From Porites lobata (taxonomy: Eukaryota; Cnidaria; Anthozoa; Scleractinia; Poritidae), in assembly GCA_942486035.1 (NCBI GenBank), contig CALNXK010000071.1, forward strand, positions 1,237,501 through 1,301,500: 64,000 bases of DNA, written 5' to 3'. The notes beneath the pieces are model-generated. The model was not told the DNA's origin. It made no database searches and worked only from the letters and a program-made list of their open reading frames with translations. The position numbers were made by a program, and so were the translations under genes. Within the stretch, counting starts at the first letter, position 1, and each line of letters starts with the position of its first letter. Positions 35,401-48,800 of this stretch are shown here, piece after piece.

Positions 35401-36711
35401 TTGGGTGCTTATTCGAATAAATACGGTACTCAGGGTTTAAAGTTGGATTTCCCATGCGGCATAACTTTTATGTGTGTATGCACACAAATTTTATGCACTT
35501 GAATAGAATAGAGGCAATTATGTATGCAGGGTGCAAAGTTTACAGTCTTCAAGTCATCAGAAATGACCACATTTTAATAGTGACAACCAAATTGCAGGAC
35601 ATAGTTGGCCATTCGAGGGTTGCAATTTAAGCTGCAAACATCTTAAAGATATGATCAGTTTTTAGAGACCTTTAAAAGAACCCAAAACTATAATCTTTGG
35701 CTGAGAATTTTGCTCAAGAAATGGTACTGTGTAATAACCAGTCCATTTGTTGTAAGATTCGCAAACACACTGAAGATTCACAACTTCCATTCATTGCAAA
35801 CAAGAAAACTCAGACGGGACCATAAGCCCTATAAAACCATAGCAAAACTCATGGATTCAAAATTTTCAGCTACACTGTACAGAGAAAAACTAGTCAATTT
35901 TGGGGCGGTGTAAAATGCAGACTGCAGACTGACTTTCACGGTTAGAAAACAATGGGACTATTACTGTCCGCTATTATAGTCCGCAGTCTGCGTTTTACAC
36001 TGAATGTGGCTCGGTGACTAGGTTTCACCATGGATGCTTTGATATGGAAAGGCTTTTTAAGATAATAACCACCCTACATTACATTTATTGATATGTAAGC
36101 ACACTTAAGGTTTTCTAAATACTTTTTGACAGATTTTAAAGGTTATTTAAGGTTATTTACAAATCATTTAAAGATTGTTCTTACAAAATTTGAGATTATT
36201 TGGTAAGATTTCCATATAACTCCATACATTTATTAAGCATGCAGCAATTTCATACTTTTTCTCACAAATAGTTGATATGAATAAAGTCGAAAACTGTATA
36301 CATAATTAACGTATGGGGTTATACGCAAATCTTACGAATTACATGTATTTACATAAATTATCATCACCTTGAGTAGCTCATTCAAGTCAGCAACTTCTAT
36401 AAGTGTAAGTTTTGATATTTCATCTACAATAGACTTGATTTTGTCTGGGTACTCCTTGACAGCATCGTCTGGCCGAGGCTGTGCTAGGGTGGAATCGTAA
36501 CGTGTGCATCCACCGAACCGCCATCTTTGAAGAGCAATACACCATGTACATCTGGAAATTAAAAAAGTCAGTTACATGATTATAGAGTGCTGAATAATTT
36601 AATTGAATGCTAGGGAAGTGAATCGTACCTCAGACTGCTGTATGGTTGAGAAATGGTCGATTTGAAAGGTCTCAAAAGTCGCAATGCTCTGATGCCAGTT
36701 CTGGCCGCCAT
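32408..36711 (-). CDS. MRPL12: MRPL12, mitochondrial large-subunit ribosomal protein bL12m
   Basis: There are five exons: 36711-36629, 36551-36368, 34060-33986, 33590-33459 and 32527-32408. Intron 1 splits a codon and the others fall between codons; all use GT..AG, and the total is 197 aa (human 198). The N-terminus MAARTGIRALRLLRPFKST is a basic mitochondrial presequence. Exon 2 holds the dimerisation domain (KEYPDKIKSIVDEISKLTLI, EVADLNELLK). Exon 3 is a Met/Ala/Pro hinge (PMMPMMGAMPMSPAAAP). Exons 4-5 give the L7/L12 C-terminal domain (FTVKLTQFDAASKVKLIKEI, NLVQGLNLVQ, AKKFVEELPQNVKEKASKEE, AVGGTVEIEV). The protein forms the ribosomal stalk that recruits translation factors; in humans it also binds mitochondrial RNA polymerase. 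It is divergently paired with CLCN7. Confidence 0.96.
34571..34882 (-). pseudogene. LINE reverse-transcriptase C-terminal fragment in MRPL12 intron 2
   Basis: The minus-strand frame contains RIKLILGDKSFHIAAPRSWN followed by TLLSEIRAI. This is the (F/Y)G-x-(R/K)SF-x-(V/I)AAP-x-x-WN-x-LP-x-x-IR signature found at the C-terminal end of CR1/L2/Jockey-type LINE polyproteins. Upstream parts are shifted or missing, so it is a 5'-truncated dead copy with the same orientation as MRPL12. Confidence 0.7.
35006..35428. mobile_element. Inverted-repeat element TACCGTATTTATTCGA, in MRPL12 intron 2
   Basis: TACCGTATTTATTCGA at 35006-35021 is exactly mirrored at 35413-35428. GGGCGCTTATTCGAGG is repeated many times inside on one strand, making the element internally iterative. 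No coding sequence. Confidence 0.85.
35906..36002. mobile_element. ~95-bp foldback element, MRPL12 intron 2
   Basis: GTGTAAAATGCAGACTGCAG on the left is mirrored by CCGCAGTCTGCGTTTTACAC on the right. The short loop contains ATTACTGTCCGCTATTATAG. Confidence 0.8.
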
Positions 36712-36850
36712 TTTGAATATCCCAGAATGCATCAATCAAGTGTGGATTTTAATGGGACGAGTTGCACTGGGCTCTAGTATTCTGAGAGGAAATCGAAATA
36801 GTCGAAGTCACACATAACACATACGTCTGGAGCACAGGAGTATTCTCTCG
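36712..36850. promoter_or_regulatory. 139-bp bidirectional promoter, MRPL12 / CLCN7
   Basis: Start codons of MRPL12 (minus, 36711) and CLCN7 (plus, 36851) are only 139 bp apart, so both 5' UTRs and promoters share this stretch. There is no TATA box. TCCCAGAATGCA at 36720-36731 matches the core of the ZNF143/STAF promoter motif, common at vertebrate TATA-less bidirectional promoters. That it is bound here is inference. Confidence 0.7.
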
Positions 36851-39800
36851 ATGCCGCGATTACAGCCTTTGAACAGGTTAACTAACATGCCGTCAGAAAA
36901 TTCTCCGCTTCTTGATAATGAAGTTGTAAGTTTTAGCTCCGATCATTTTGTCATACCCTTCCTTTTCGCGACGCTCTTTGTAATTCTTCTACAAAAACGT
37001 ATACACTATTACAGACTGACTATTAGCTTACTTTGTTTTTGGTCGTAGCCTGGAGTTCAACACCAAGTAACCCGTAGAAGACGTTTGTCAGAAGCTGCTG
37101 ACAATTCACGATCAGTATCAAGCGAGGTGAGTAGGACAAATCAAATAGGTTGTCTTATAGTCTTCAACATTCGAAACAAGATTAACAGCTTCCTAGGTAC
37201 TTAACCCAAGCTCAGATTTTATTTCTCTCTCTTTTTTGTAGAATGGCTCTCTATGTAATTCAGTGTCAGAACCAGGAAGTCTTCAAAAGATCTCATCGAA
37301 ATATGAGGTACCGCAAATAATATATTTCCAAACCATAGGTTCAATGCTGTTGTTGAAGACACACAGTTTTAGCTATTAATAACATCACGCGGTGTCACAT
37401 GCTTTGAATTTTACACTAGTGCATAGCCTAAAGAATATAATCATTAAAGTATGCTGATGCCAATGATCAAGATGTTAAATTCCTGACATTATAACTTGGT
37501 TATGAATGACATCAATCAGTATTGATGGGTTATCATTGAGTAATCATGATTATGCACTTATCAGCAGCCATCCAGGGGATCGACCCCAGGGAACTTCCGG
37601 GCAGTTTTGACTGATGGTCCCAAAGTGAGCATGTGTACCAAACAAAATGTTTTCAGCTTTGTGCAGACTTCTATAAGACATGCACTCTTGTAGTCCTGAA
37701 AAAATGAAATTTTAGGCTTAGGTGTGGCTCTGTAAAATTTAAGCCGGCCCTTCTCCTTCCTGCCCCCAACCTCTCCCACCCCCTCACCTAGGAAACTGCA
37801 AATGCCCAAGACAGCCATGGAGTCATGCACAGCTACTGTTAAAAATTGTATTACAAATTAGGGATGTCCCCAGCCGTTTTGAAAGAGGGATTCCAACTTG
37901 CTTAAAGCTAGTCACTCAAGGAAGTTTAATTATACGGCATTAAGGAGGCATGCCCATGTCATCTGCTGTAGATGACCAACTTCTTGACATTTTTTCCTTA
38001 TATCTCAACCTTATAAGATGAAAACGTAGTAATAGTCAATGAAAACCTTACCCTGGTTCTTGAACTTGTGCAAGAATTTTATTCCGGTACGAAATCTCAC
38101 AACAGCATCATGTAACTAATTAAAGGAGCGATTACTCATTTTGGTATAAAATTGGCCTGCCAGTGGACAGGAATGGGTAGCAAATGTGGTAACTTTCCTC
38201 AATCCAAGATTTACTCTTCCAGTTTGGTTTCTGAATGAACTTGATTCTCTGTTTTCTTTTAAAAAAAACCAATGTGATAAGAATGGCCACAATGTTAATG
38301 GCCAATTCTATAAGAATTCTTTTGGATCTGAATTGCCTCTTTTGTGTACCTTACAACAGAGTTTAGATTATGATACTTCAGAAAATACTCTTTACTTCAA
38401 GGAACAGAAGTCTTATTCAGCAGAGGTAAGAAATGATTCTGCAGTATAGTTGAGAATAATAGTCTGAATTATTTTGTCCCAGAAAGTATCCATACCCCCT
38501 TTTTTGAGGGTTTGCTGGAAGTTCCAGTGAAGTTACATACTTTTCCTGAAAGTTTTGACCTCAAATCCCCCCTCCTCCTCCCTGTTATCCCTGGAAAATC
38601 CATTGACAGGGTTCATATGGGACGTAGAAAACTTGGAAAGTCATGAAGTTTAATAATTTCATTTTTAGGCCTCAGAAAGTCATGGTGGAAAATAGCTCTA
38701 ATTTGCCATCTTCTTCCTGACACTTCCTTGTCAGGCTACCTACAGACCTGGGGGGTGGGGGTACTTCCTCATAAGAGTAGAGGCTAATGGGTATGTGCTG
38801 CTGGATAGGGTCGCATTTTCACGACTGGAGTGACTATAATGGGGTTGCATTTTCAATGGAGTTACTAGAATGCGGTTGCACATTTTCGGATTTTTGGGGG
38901 TAAGACAGTTCTTCATATTTATGGTTAGTAAATGTACCAGAGTGTTTGTACTGCAGATGAAAAGTAACGTGTTCTTCATTCAATCTAAAAATGGGTCAAT
39001 TCATAAAAATAGAAAGTGACTAAGCTGGGATCGCGAAAATTACACATAACCATTTGCCCAAAAGTGACTACAGAAAAAGTTTGGTTTAGTGGCCTCTCCA
39101 ATAGCACTGTGTCCTTTCGGTTGTTGTTTTTTTTTTTTTTTACACAGGAACGACTGAAAATCAACATCAATAGATGGGTGGTCATGTTTATCATAGGATT
39201 CATAACTGGACTTATTGCATTTTCAATTGACTGTTTAATAATAATCATAGCTGACCAAAAGTATAGTCTTATAAAGGAATGTATCCTTTTTATACTAATT
39301 TTGCCTCCGGTAGTGTTGCATCAACAAAATTTAACTATAAATATGGAGTTAACGAATGGAACTTGATCCCTAGAAAGAAAGGTGAAAAACCCATTGTACT
39401 GAAAATAATAATGATTATTATTAGTTCATTAACAGGCAACTACAGTGTTGCACAGGGAGTCCGTTTATTGATACACAAAGACAAACAGTTGTTAAAGTTC
39501 ATGTTAACAGTTGAGTTAAGCTCCAGGGCAGGGATATTTTTTATTTGGCCAGATGCTAAGTTTCCTGTCGCTGTCATCTTTGATTTGGGTAACAGAGAAA
39601 GATTAGGGAGAGTGAAAGTAGAGACTGACCCCTTTGATTAGCTCCAACTCATTTATTTATTTATTTATTTTTGGAATTCATTGTGGTAGTTACTTCAGCA
39701 AGTTATTTATTAAAGTAGCTGCATGTTCAAAAAAAAATGTCTGCATTATAGGCTACAGTTGAGGTGGATAAATCTAAATTAATTTTAATTCTGAAAAAGT

Positions 39801-42800
39801 ACAAAAAAATAATCATTATTTCATAATAACAAAGTAATGAAATAATGTATTTGTTGATTGACTAACAATAATAATTAATGAAAGATTTATCCCATTGTTT
39901 TTCAAATATGTAAAGATCAATATTAGGAACTTAACTGCAACCTTGAAGATATTGACTGGTGTACCAGCGGTGACTGTATGACTGCTCCTTTCTCATTATG
40001 GGTTGCGCTTGATGTGCTCTTTGTCCTTATTGCAACTGTGTTGGTTGTTTATGGAGAGGTACAGCTGCTTTAAAAATAGAATATTCCAAAAAAATCCTAA
40101 TGCCCATTGTGGATGGAATGCTGGAAATTCATGTTGAAGGGGAGGAGGCATTAAAACATCTAGAAACCCTTGCCAAATATCAAAATATCTAGCCATCTTA
40201 CTTTGTCAAGAGGTGTGGATTTTTTCTGGAATAACCCAGTTGAATGGTGTACTGGTAAATATACTCGTGAGTCTAGCAGGATTGAGCCTCAAACATTCAA
40301 TCAACTTTATAATATCAGTTTTTATTGGCCAAGGCTGGAAAAAAACTAGCCTCTACTAATTGGTGATACCTATAATAATACCTACAGTAAAACTACCATT
40401 AATAATAAACAATTATTAGACTTCTCTGTATGACATTGTTTTTTCTTATTCTCACTTTGATGACTATTTAAACACCAAATTCAATAAAGTGAAGCCTGAC
40501 AACCAGTTTCATTAGCTCTTTAAGTTATTTTAGTGACCTTTTGTTATATCTCCTGTAGTCTTACTGTTCCTCCAATAATTATGTGTTTTTATTTTGATAT
40601 GATTTATTTTTTCAGCCTGTTGCAATCGGGAGTGGTATTCCTCAAATCAAGTGTTATCTCAATGGAGTACTCGTTCCTCATGTGGTACGACTTAAGGTAT
40701 GTAGATTAGAAAGATGCAATAATTACATAATTAGTACCTAACAGAGGGAGCAATCTTATAGCTTCTTTTGTAAGGTATATATGTACATACATTGTAAATT
40801 CAAAGCTTTGTGTAATTTTTTACAGTGAATCTTTTAACAGGGAGGGTATTGTGGTGGTGCTCTCTTTATTTTAACTTTGTTTTAGCAGAATACTCATACC
40901 CTCTCCTCAAGAAGAACTCCCATATAAAAGTGACAGGGATGCTTGTCATCTTGCTTGGGGGTGTAATTATTAGTAATCACTAAAAAAGCTGTAACACCTA
41001 CCACACAAAAATCTGATGAGGCATTCTATGTTAACATCTTTAGTGCAATAAAAACTTCTCTAACTGATTTAGTATGGTCCTCATTTAGGGGTCAGTTTAA
41101 GCTTGTGCCTCACCCAAATTCATCTCCCTTAGGGGTTTAATAATTATTTTAATTTTCAGACAAGCATTCCCATCAGTTATATGGGAGTACCCCCTCCGGT
41201 ACCCTCTTATTGAAATCATTGCTAACCGAAGTATCATCATGTTCTTCATTAGACCCTATTCTGCAAAGTGGTAGGTGTAATATTCTCAGTGGCGGGTGGC
41301 TTGGCTTGTGGCAAGGAAGGTCCAATGATTCATGCTGGTGCAGTAGTTGCTGCAGGTGTGTCCCAAGGAAGGTCTACAACGTTCAACAAAGACTTGCACT
41401 TGTTTCATTATTTTCGTGAGGACCACGAAAAAAGAGATTTTGTTTCTGGAGGCGCAGCAGCTGGAGTGTCAGCAGCGTTTGGAGCTCCTGTTGGTAAGAC
41501 TTTTCCCCGGGGGAGGGACTCCGTATATGAAATGGGTGGGGATGCTCGTCGTCTTGCTTAGGGGTATAAATTTCTGATTTTGGTCTCACTTAGGGTGTTC
41601 TAGGGGCCATCATATTTAGCCATGAAGGTCTCGTTTAGGGTTGCACACGACAAAAACATAAAAATATATATTTGATATGTATATTTTTATTGCCTTTTAT
41701 TTATTCCATTCATACTCATTTGTCTGTGTTTTAACATGGTCTCTTTTAGGGGTCAAAAAAAGCTTGGGCCAGGCCCAGATCGGTCTCCTTTAGGGGTTTA
41801 ATTCAAAATTTCCGACGATCTTCCCCACCCCTTTCATATGCGGAGTCCCCTCCCCCCCGGGCCTTTTCATCATTTTAGTCATTTCTCCTCTCCACTGGGT
41901 GTGTCGTTTATCCAAGGGTGGCATTTATTCATAGTAATTTTGCTTCCATCTGCGGCATTTATTAGAGGGCAGTGTTTAATCTTGTAGATACGGTACTCTC
42001 AAGACCTTTATATAGTTAAATTTCTTTCAATGTGGACGCTAACAGGACGTTTGAAAGTGTCCGTATTATTGATCTGGGTGTCCTTATAAAACAGGCTGTC
42101 ATGGTATACATCTTCACAGACACCTGTTTTATCGACACAAAGGCTAAAGCATACACTTTTTTCAGGAACAAACTGAAGAAACCTTGGCTCATTCAAACAA
42201 TTTTGCACTAAAAGTTTAAGTTTGCTCATTGCTTCAAAAGCTAATGATTTTGAATAATTCATGACTTTGCTGTCATTTTCAATTTGCAACACAGCTAGAT
42301 GCATATGAACTGTGTTTTAACCAAACCTTAAAAATACTGCGCAGATCAGCAGTGTGTTTAAAGTGCCATTTAATTAATTTGTGGGAAAGCGCTTCGTAGC
42401 ACTTTCATAAAAATTTACTGTTTTTGCACTTCTTGCAGATAAAAAGGGCATGAAGCTTCTCATTCTAATCTTGTGTAGATTAATATAACGAACAGCTAGT
42501 AAACGACAAGTAAAAGGAAAACTTGGTCATGTGGTGTACAAACTGCCGTTTGCCGGTAACTTGATTTTAAATCTCTAACGACTTTATCAATATTTTTTGG
42601 GGCTCTAAAATGCTTCCCTTTCTTTTTAGGTGGAGTTCTTTTCAGTTTGGAAGAAGGAGCAAGCTTCTGGAATCAAAGCCTAACGTGGCGAATGTTCTTT
42701 GCTTCGATGGTATCAACGTTTACTCTTAATGTTCTTTTATCAATTTACCATGGTTCTCCAATGGATTTGTCAAATCCTGGACTGATCAATTTTGGCTCCT

Positions 42801-45800
42801 TTGAGGTCAGTATACTCATACTGCTTCTAATGGGATTGCACTTACAATGCTTAGAGATATATTATAAAAGATGTAGAAAGAACACTACAGCATGTATTGA
42901 AAGGTCCATCGTTGCAGGTCTTTGAGGGTTGCACTTGGAACAAAAATGTTCCTAGATTAGAAATGATTATGTTTTTCTAAATTAAAGATACAGTGGTATC
43001 CTTAATTTAGAAAAACATAGACTTTCAACATGCTCTTTAAGTTTTTGCCAAGATTTTAGCGTGTATTTTACCTATACAAAATTTACTGTGAGACCGAGAT
43101 CCGAAGCAGCACTGCATCCAGTTAAAAAAATCAGCTTTTTTATGCAGACTTAAGCGAAACTTGCAGCCATTTGAATGAAAAAGAGCTAAAGGGCAGGTTT
43201 TTTGCGCCCAACAAGCTCGAAAATCCCACTAGGAAAGGAGAAAAAGAGAGAGCAAGGGGGAAGAAAGGAAGAGAAGAAAAAAAGGAATGGGTGCACTCTT
43301 AGCCCAGTTTATTTTTTCAGTATCGGCAACTTTGGAGGTAGTTTCTGCTGACGTTTTCAAAAATCCGACTTGATGACTATAAAATGTTGAAAACAAATCA
43401 AGTTTTTGATTTTGGATAGAGTAACTGTAGCCCCATTTACAAGGGTCCGGACAAATTTTTGAACGGACAAAAACTTGCACAGATCCGCCTTTCGTTCACA
43501 CGGTACCCGCAGAGCCGTGCACGTTTTTGAAAGGCAAACAGAACTGCAATATGTGACAAAATTTGCACGGTCCGTTTAAACAGGTTGCACAGGTAAAAAA
43601 CTCGTCCGTTCAAAAATTTGTGCAGACCCGTGCAAACGGGTTCTGTGAGTGACTGGTTCGTTTTCTGTTTGATCCTCAGGGACAGACCTATTTCAGTTAT
43701 GAATTCCCTTTATTCTGTGTTATGGCAATTCTGGGTGAGTACGATAAGTATGAATGCGGGTCAAATTTTAAGCCCCATTATCCACACATTTAAATTCTCA
43801 AGACTGGTCTCCATACATTTTGTTGAAGAATAAGTTGAGAGAATTTGATACGTGATCAAAGCATTTTCCCTGCGGTGATCGTTTTATTAACTCTCCCAAC
43901 CTCTTCTCTTGATGATGAATTTCTGTTGGTAAGAAAAAATTGATGTTGGTCGCTGTTGGGACTTGAGGGTTAAACCTTTTATTGCTAAAAACCGGTTCAA
44001 ATATTAAGCATTGCTAAGACGACCCAATTTCATTTTCCAAAATACTGAAAACAAGTTTCTCTTTAAAACTTCTTACCCTGACTGTGGTTTTCAAAGGGTT
44101 AACTTGTTTATCCAACATGTTCTATTAAAATATATAATATAAGTTTTGATTGCTGTTGTTGTTGTTTTTTAGGTGGTTTATTTGGGGCTCTTTTCAACGC
44201 CATCAATCACCATTTATCCATTTTCAGGATGAAGTAAGCATGTTTAATTTGATGAAACAAGCTACTAAAATGATTACGACCTTTCATTTGGAAAATCTCG
44301 GCCACGCCGGTTTTAGCTAATGTAGATTTGCAGATACAAAATTTCCATCTAGAAATTCTCTGTAAGTATCAAACGACCATTCCCTTAAAGGGGCTGTGAC
44401 GTCACGGCTGTCAAGTTCATCTGGTTAATAATGCCAATTTCCGGGGGGGGCGGTTACTTGAATTAATTTTTGCTGGTCATGTGCCGCTGGCTTTTCAGAA
44501 CCCCTACCCCATTATAGTCTATTCTGTGGCCAAATATAGACCCCATCTTAGTCACTTTTGGGAAAATGTAATTTTCGCGATCCCAACGTAGTCGCTTTCT
44601 GTTCATGCATCTGTCTTATAAATCCTTTTAACTAGGTCATTCTGAAATAAATTGACACATTGGTTAAACTTAATGAAATAAAAATCTTCCCATTTTTAAA
44701 TCCCTACCTACCTCCATTTTCTGATGCCCCAAATCCCGAAAATGGGCGATCCCATTCTGGTAACTCTAATGAAATTGCAACCCATTATAGTCAATCCAGT
44801 CGTGAAAATGCGACCCCATCCAACGTCAAATCCCCATTAGCCTGTTACTTGGAAGTATTCCCCCCCTTGGGGGGCCAATTCGCGTCCTTATTCGCTATAT
44901 ATATATGCAGGGCTCAAAATAACGGCCGGTCAACGGACAATGTCCGGTCTGATCGTGGGCTTGACCGGTCAAACTCTCGTCTGGCCTGTCATTTTGACCG
45001 GTCATTTTTGGATGCTTGTCGCTTAATGCGTTTTGCTCTATAACGCTGTAATTCGCTGCTTTCTTTGTCTTTTTTTGCTGCTTTGCACTAAACCCTTTAA
45101 AGAAAAACGTTCTGCTTTGCTGTGATCAGTAATGTGACCTTCTTTGGGAAAACATACGCTAACAATAATCCGTTATTTTTTAGAAAACTAAAGGATGAGT
45201 GAGAGTTTTTGTCCATCAAACGTTTCACATCTACTTGTAAGAGGATTGTGAAAATCACCTTCGACAGAATTCGGACCAATCGATCGCTCGTCCTGTACTG
45301 TTTCTCTGGGAATAAATTTCAGCGCATCAATTAATAATATTATAATAATTTCTTTATGTCGAACATGATCTCGTTTGCAGACTCGATTCCAGAATTGTCT
45401 GATAAAAACTAAGCTAATCGAGAACGAACGTCGCCTATCTCGGCGCTTAAAATCCTCCTTCTTGATAAGCCGTTCGCGATTAAGTGTTGCGCGACGACCC
45501 AAACGAAAGCTCTGCTGTATATTTATTGACTTCTGATGACGAATACGCTGTTTGTGGAACAAATTTCTTGCCAAATCAACTTCTTTGCCGGAAATATTTA
45601 GCGACGAAATTCTTCTTTGTAGAGGAGACTTTCGATCACGTGCCGGGCAACGAAAAGGATCAAGTTTCACCGATATGCAGATATAGGACGAACCTTGGAG
45701 ACTTCCGACACCGCCGTACGATGATACTGAAGGTATATATAAACGGACATAAAACGGGCGAAAATCGCGGAAAGGAACTCAACAACGTGTGAATGAATTT

Positions 45801-48800
45801 TTCATCAACTTGCCGGCAAAAACCTGAACGACAATGCCGTAAAGCGATCTACTGCCGGCGTAATTCGATATTCCATGGGCAAAAAAATAATTATAATATT
45901 CATTAATTTGACCGGCCAAAATCGGGGTTTGTCCGGGCTAAAAAATATTTGGCCGGTCATCATGACCGGCGACCTGCTGTCCGTTATTTTGAGCCTTGAT
46001 ATGGAACTTGAAAAAATATTAGTGAATGACAAAATCACCGTTTTTTGTCAAACAAATATTATATCTCCCAAGCATTGTATCAACCGTTAGAAACAACAAA
46101 AATGAACTTTGAAAAACTGTTGGCTAACAGGTTTTCAAAAACCATAGATTGCAATGTGTTTCAATCTTCTTCAGGTTTGTCCATCCCTGCCTCCTTTTTT
46201 ATTTACTGTGTTATTTTTACCTTCTTTTAATTTTTGCGCGGTGATTTTTATGTTTCGCTAAATTTGGTGTCAGTTCCCGCTGTTTCAATTTTGATAAATT
46301 TCGTGATACAGCAGCTCCGTTAAAGTCCTTTTGCTTTCTCTCATGCAGGTTTGTGACGACAAACTGGGTTCGTGTCATTGAAGCTCTGATAGTTTCGACT
46401 TTGAGTGCTACTTCTGCGTTCGTGTTAATCTACTTCTACCATGACTGCAAACCCATAGGAGCCGCAAACATAACCAGACCACTGCAGGTACTGCTATTAA
46501 TAGCAGAGCTCCACGCGCGTACGAGCAGAGCCCCATAGCTAAGAAAATGTGGTTATTATTCCATTTCCATCCGATGTATTTTGGTAGTCACGTGACCGTA
46601 CGTACTTTCACCCTTCCTTCCGCACCAGAGGGCAACCAATGTGAAAGCTCACACTTTCTAGCTACTGTCAGAGCCTGAAACCTGATATTGCACATCCATG
46701 TTGTAGTCAATTGACAGCTGTCAAAACAGGGTGTCCGCTGACCAGTATCACATAATTATATCGCGGGCTCGGGTGTCGACCCATCGATGGTACATGTTTT
46801 TTTGAAATTATCCACTGATAAGTTACTAGTTTTCAAATGATCGCAGGCTCAACTCCAAACAGATTTCTTTGCAATGGTTACAAGTTATTGGTTGAAGTAA
46901 ATAATTATTATTATAAATTTATCAACGAGAGCTTCGCCTTTAGCCTTGCCTAATCAATATACCTTATTACATGAAATTTTGGCGACACGTTAATTTAGCG
47001 ATTTTGAAAAACCCTTGTTTAGCACCATTTTAATTTTTCGTAAATTTTGGAATGTAAGTCACTTAATTTTCGCGATTTTACGAACTGAAACTTTAGCGAA
47101 TGTGATAAAAATAATCATGAACGTCAATAGCTTCATTTAAATCAAAATCATACAACGTCCTGATAATTTTGAACGAAACTGCCACTGTCCTCGCTCATAT
47201 TTAAGGTACATTGTCACAGAAAACGTGAGCTGTCTCTCCTTCACTCCCCTCTGCTTTCTCTTTTCTTTTTTCTCTCTCTTTTCACTTATGTTTCAAAATG
47301 CCTTGAACCATATGACAATAAATTTGGCGTTATAACCTGAGATCAATAGGAATTTCTCTCACACTACTTTTGTGCGATACTACAAGCTAATGCAAGTCAT
47401 ATTTCGCTTTCTTCCTTTGTCTAGTTTTTCTGTGAGGATGGTGAATACAGTGCTATGGGAACATTAGTATTCAGCACACCGGAGGAGTCAATTAAAAACC
47501 TCTTCCATTTACCCGAAGGTACGCCGGAATAGCCAACGGGGTCGCTTCGTGCTAGCTGGGATTTTTAACCTTTGATGTTGTATTTGAAACATATTTGTAT
47601 TTTTTTTTCAAACTCCCAAGGTCAGATTTCAAAGAGTGTCATTATTTAAGCGGGATGTATCGAAGCCATACTTTAAATTTTAATTTTAAGAATATTTTTG
47701 CGGGTTCTAGCCTATACTTGTGTTTGTTTCTACTGTTTCATTGCGCTGTTTTTCAAATCTCTTAATTCTTGGATCTTTGATTAGACATTGTAAAGTTAAA
47801 ACGGCTTTTGCAGGCTGAAAAGACGTTCGGATTTTCCAGCATTAGATTTTCTCTTACCTAGTTTCGTTATGCCTTGAGGTGACTGTATTCTCATATTTTT
47901 TAATACTTCCATATTAGGTTCGTACCATGTGACTACACTAGCTGGTTTCGCCCCAGTCTACTTCCTGTTAGCCACTTGGACCTACGGCTTGTTTGTTCCC
48001 AGTGGTCTTTTTGTGCCATGTATCTTAACCGGGGCGGCCTGGGGACGGCTGTTTGGGGTAGCCTTGAGGACATGGTTTCCTAAAGGAACCTGGGGAGAAC
48101 CTGGAAGTTATGCCTTGATTGGAGCGGCTGCAACACTTGGTAAGCTGTAAAGTATTGCACAAACACTTGACAAACGGAACCAAAGTAGACTGTTTGTCTT
48201 ATGTAACTCTAAAAATATGTTCGCTATTTAACGTCCTCGTGAATGTAGTCCGGAATAGGACTGTTGTTGACAGTGACTGACGTTTTGACAACCTGTGCGG
48301 TAGTCACCTTCACAGTCAAACTGAACTATATCGCGTCAGTTGATAGTATGGTTATAGACCTGATTAGCCAGTAAGTCGCGATGTGATTGGTTTTCTGTCA
48401 ATTAAGCCGAAATGTTATTGGCTATGAAGGCTCTAGATGTGATTTATGCGTTTGTATCCTCGTTTTGCCAAAGTTACAATTGCCGTTTATTTTTAAGTCA
48501 AATTGTTGGTTGTCCATTCATTCTATCGTTATCAGTTTTGCCGACTTGAGTCCGTTTGTAAGGGACGGTAAATGCTGACTTCGATTCAGTGGCGTTTGTC
48601 TTAAGTTAGTGAGCCAGCTTTAGTTAGTGAGTCGTTGATAGTAGCCTGTAAAATTAGTAATGCATGTCGCAGAGTCCCAGTCGATTTGATGTTTCGCCCG
48701 GTCTGTAAATGGTGTTCAGCAATGTGATTGTTGACATCCATAATTTTTTGTCGCTCGTTCTTGTTCAGTCGCTCGTTTGTGTTCCATTTGTGTTAAGCAT

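Noticed and set aside
39281..39641. Long open frame continuing past CLCN7 exon 5
   Set aside because: It is intron read-through. The exon 5 donor at 39281 joins exon 6 at 39949 in frame and matches ClC-7; the intron frame does not.
45188..45670. 160-residue minus-strand open frame in CLCN7 intron 11
   Set aside because: It lies inside a transposable element, is very basic and low in complexity, and matches no transposase motif I know.
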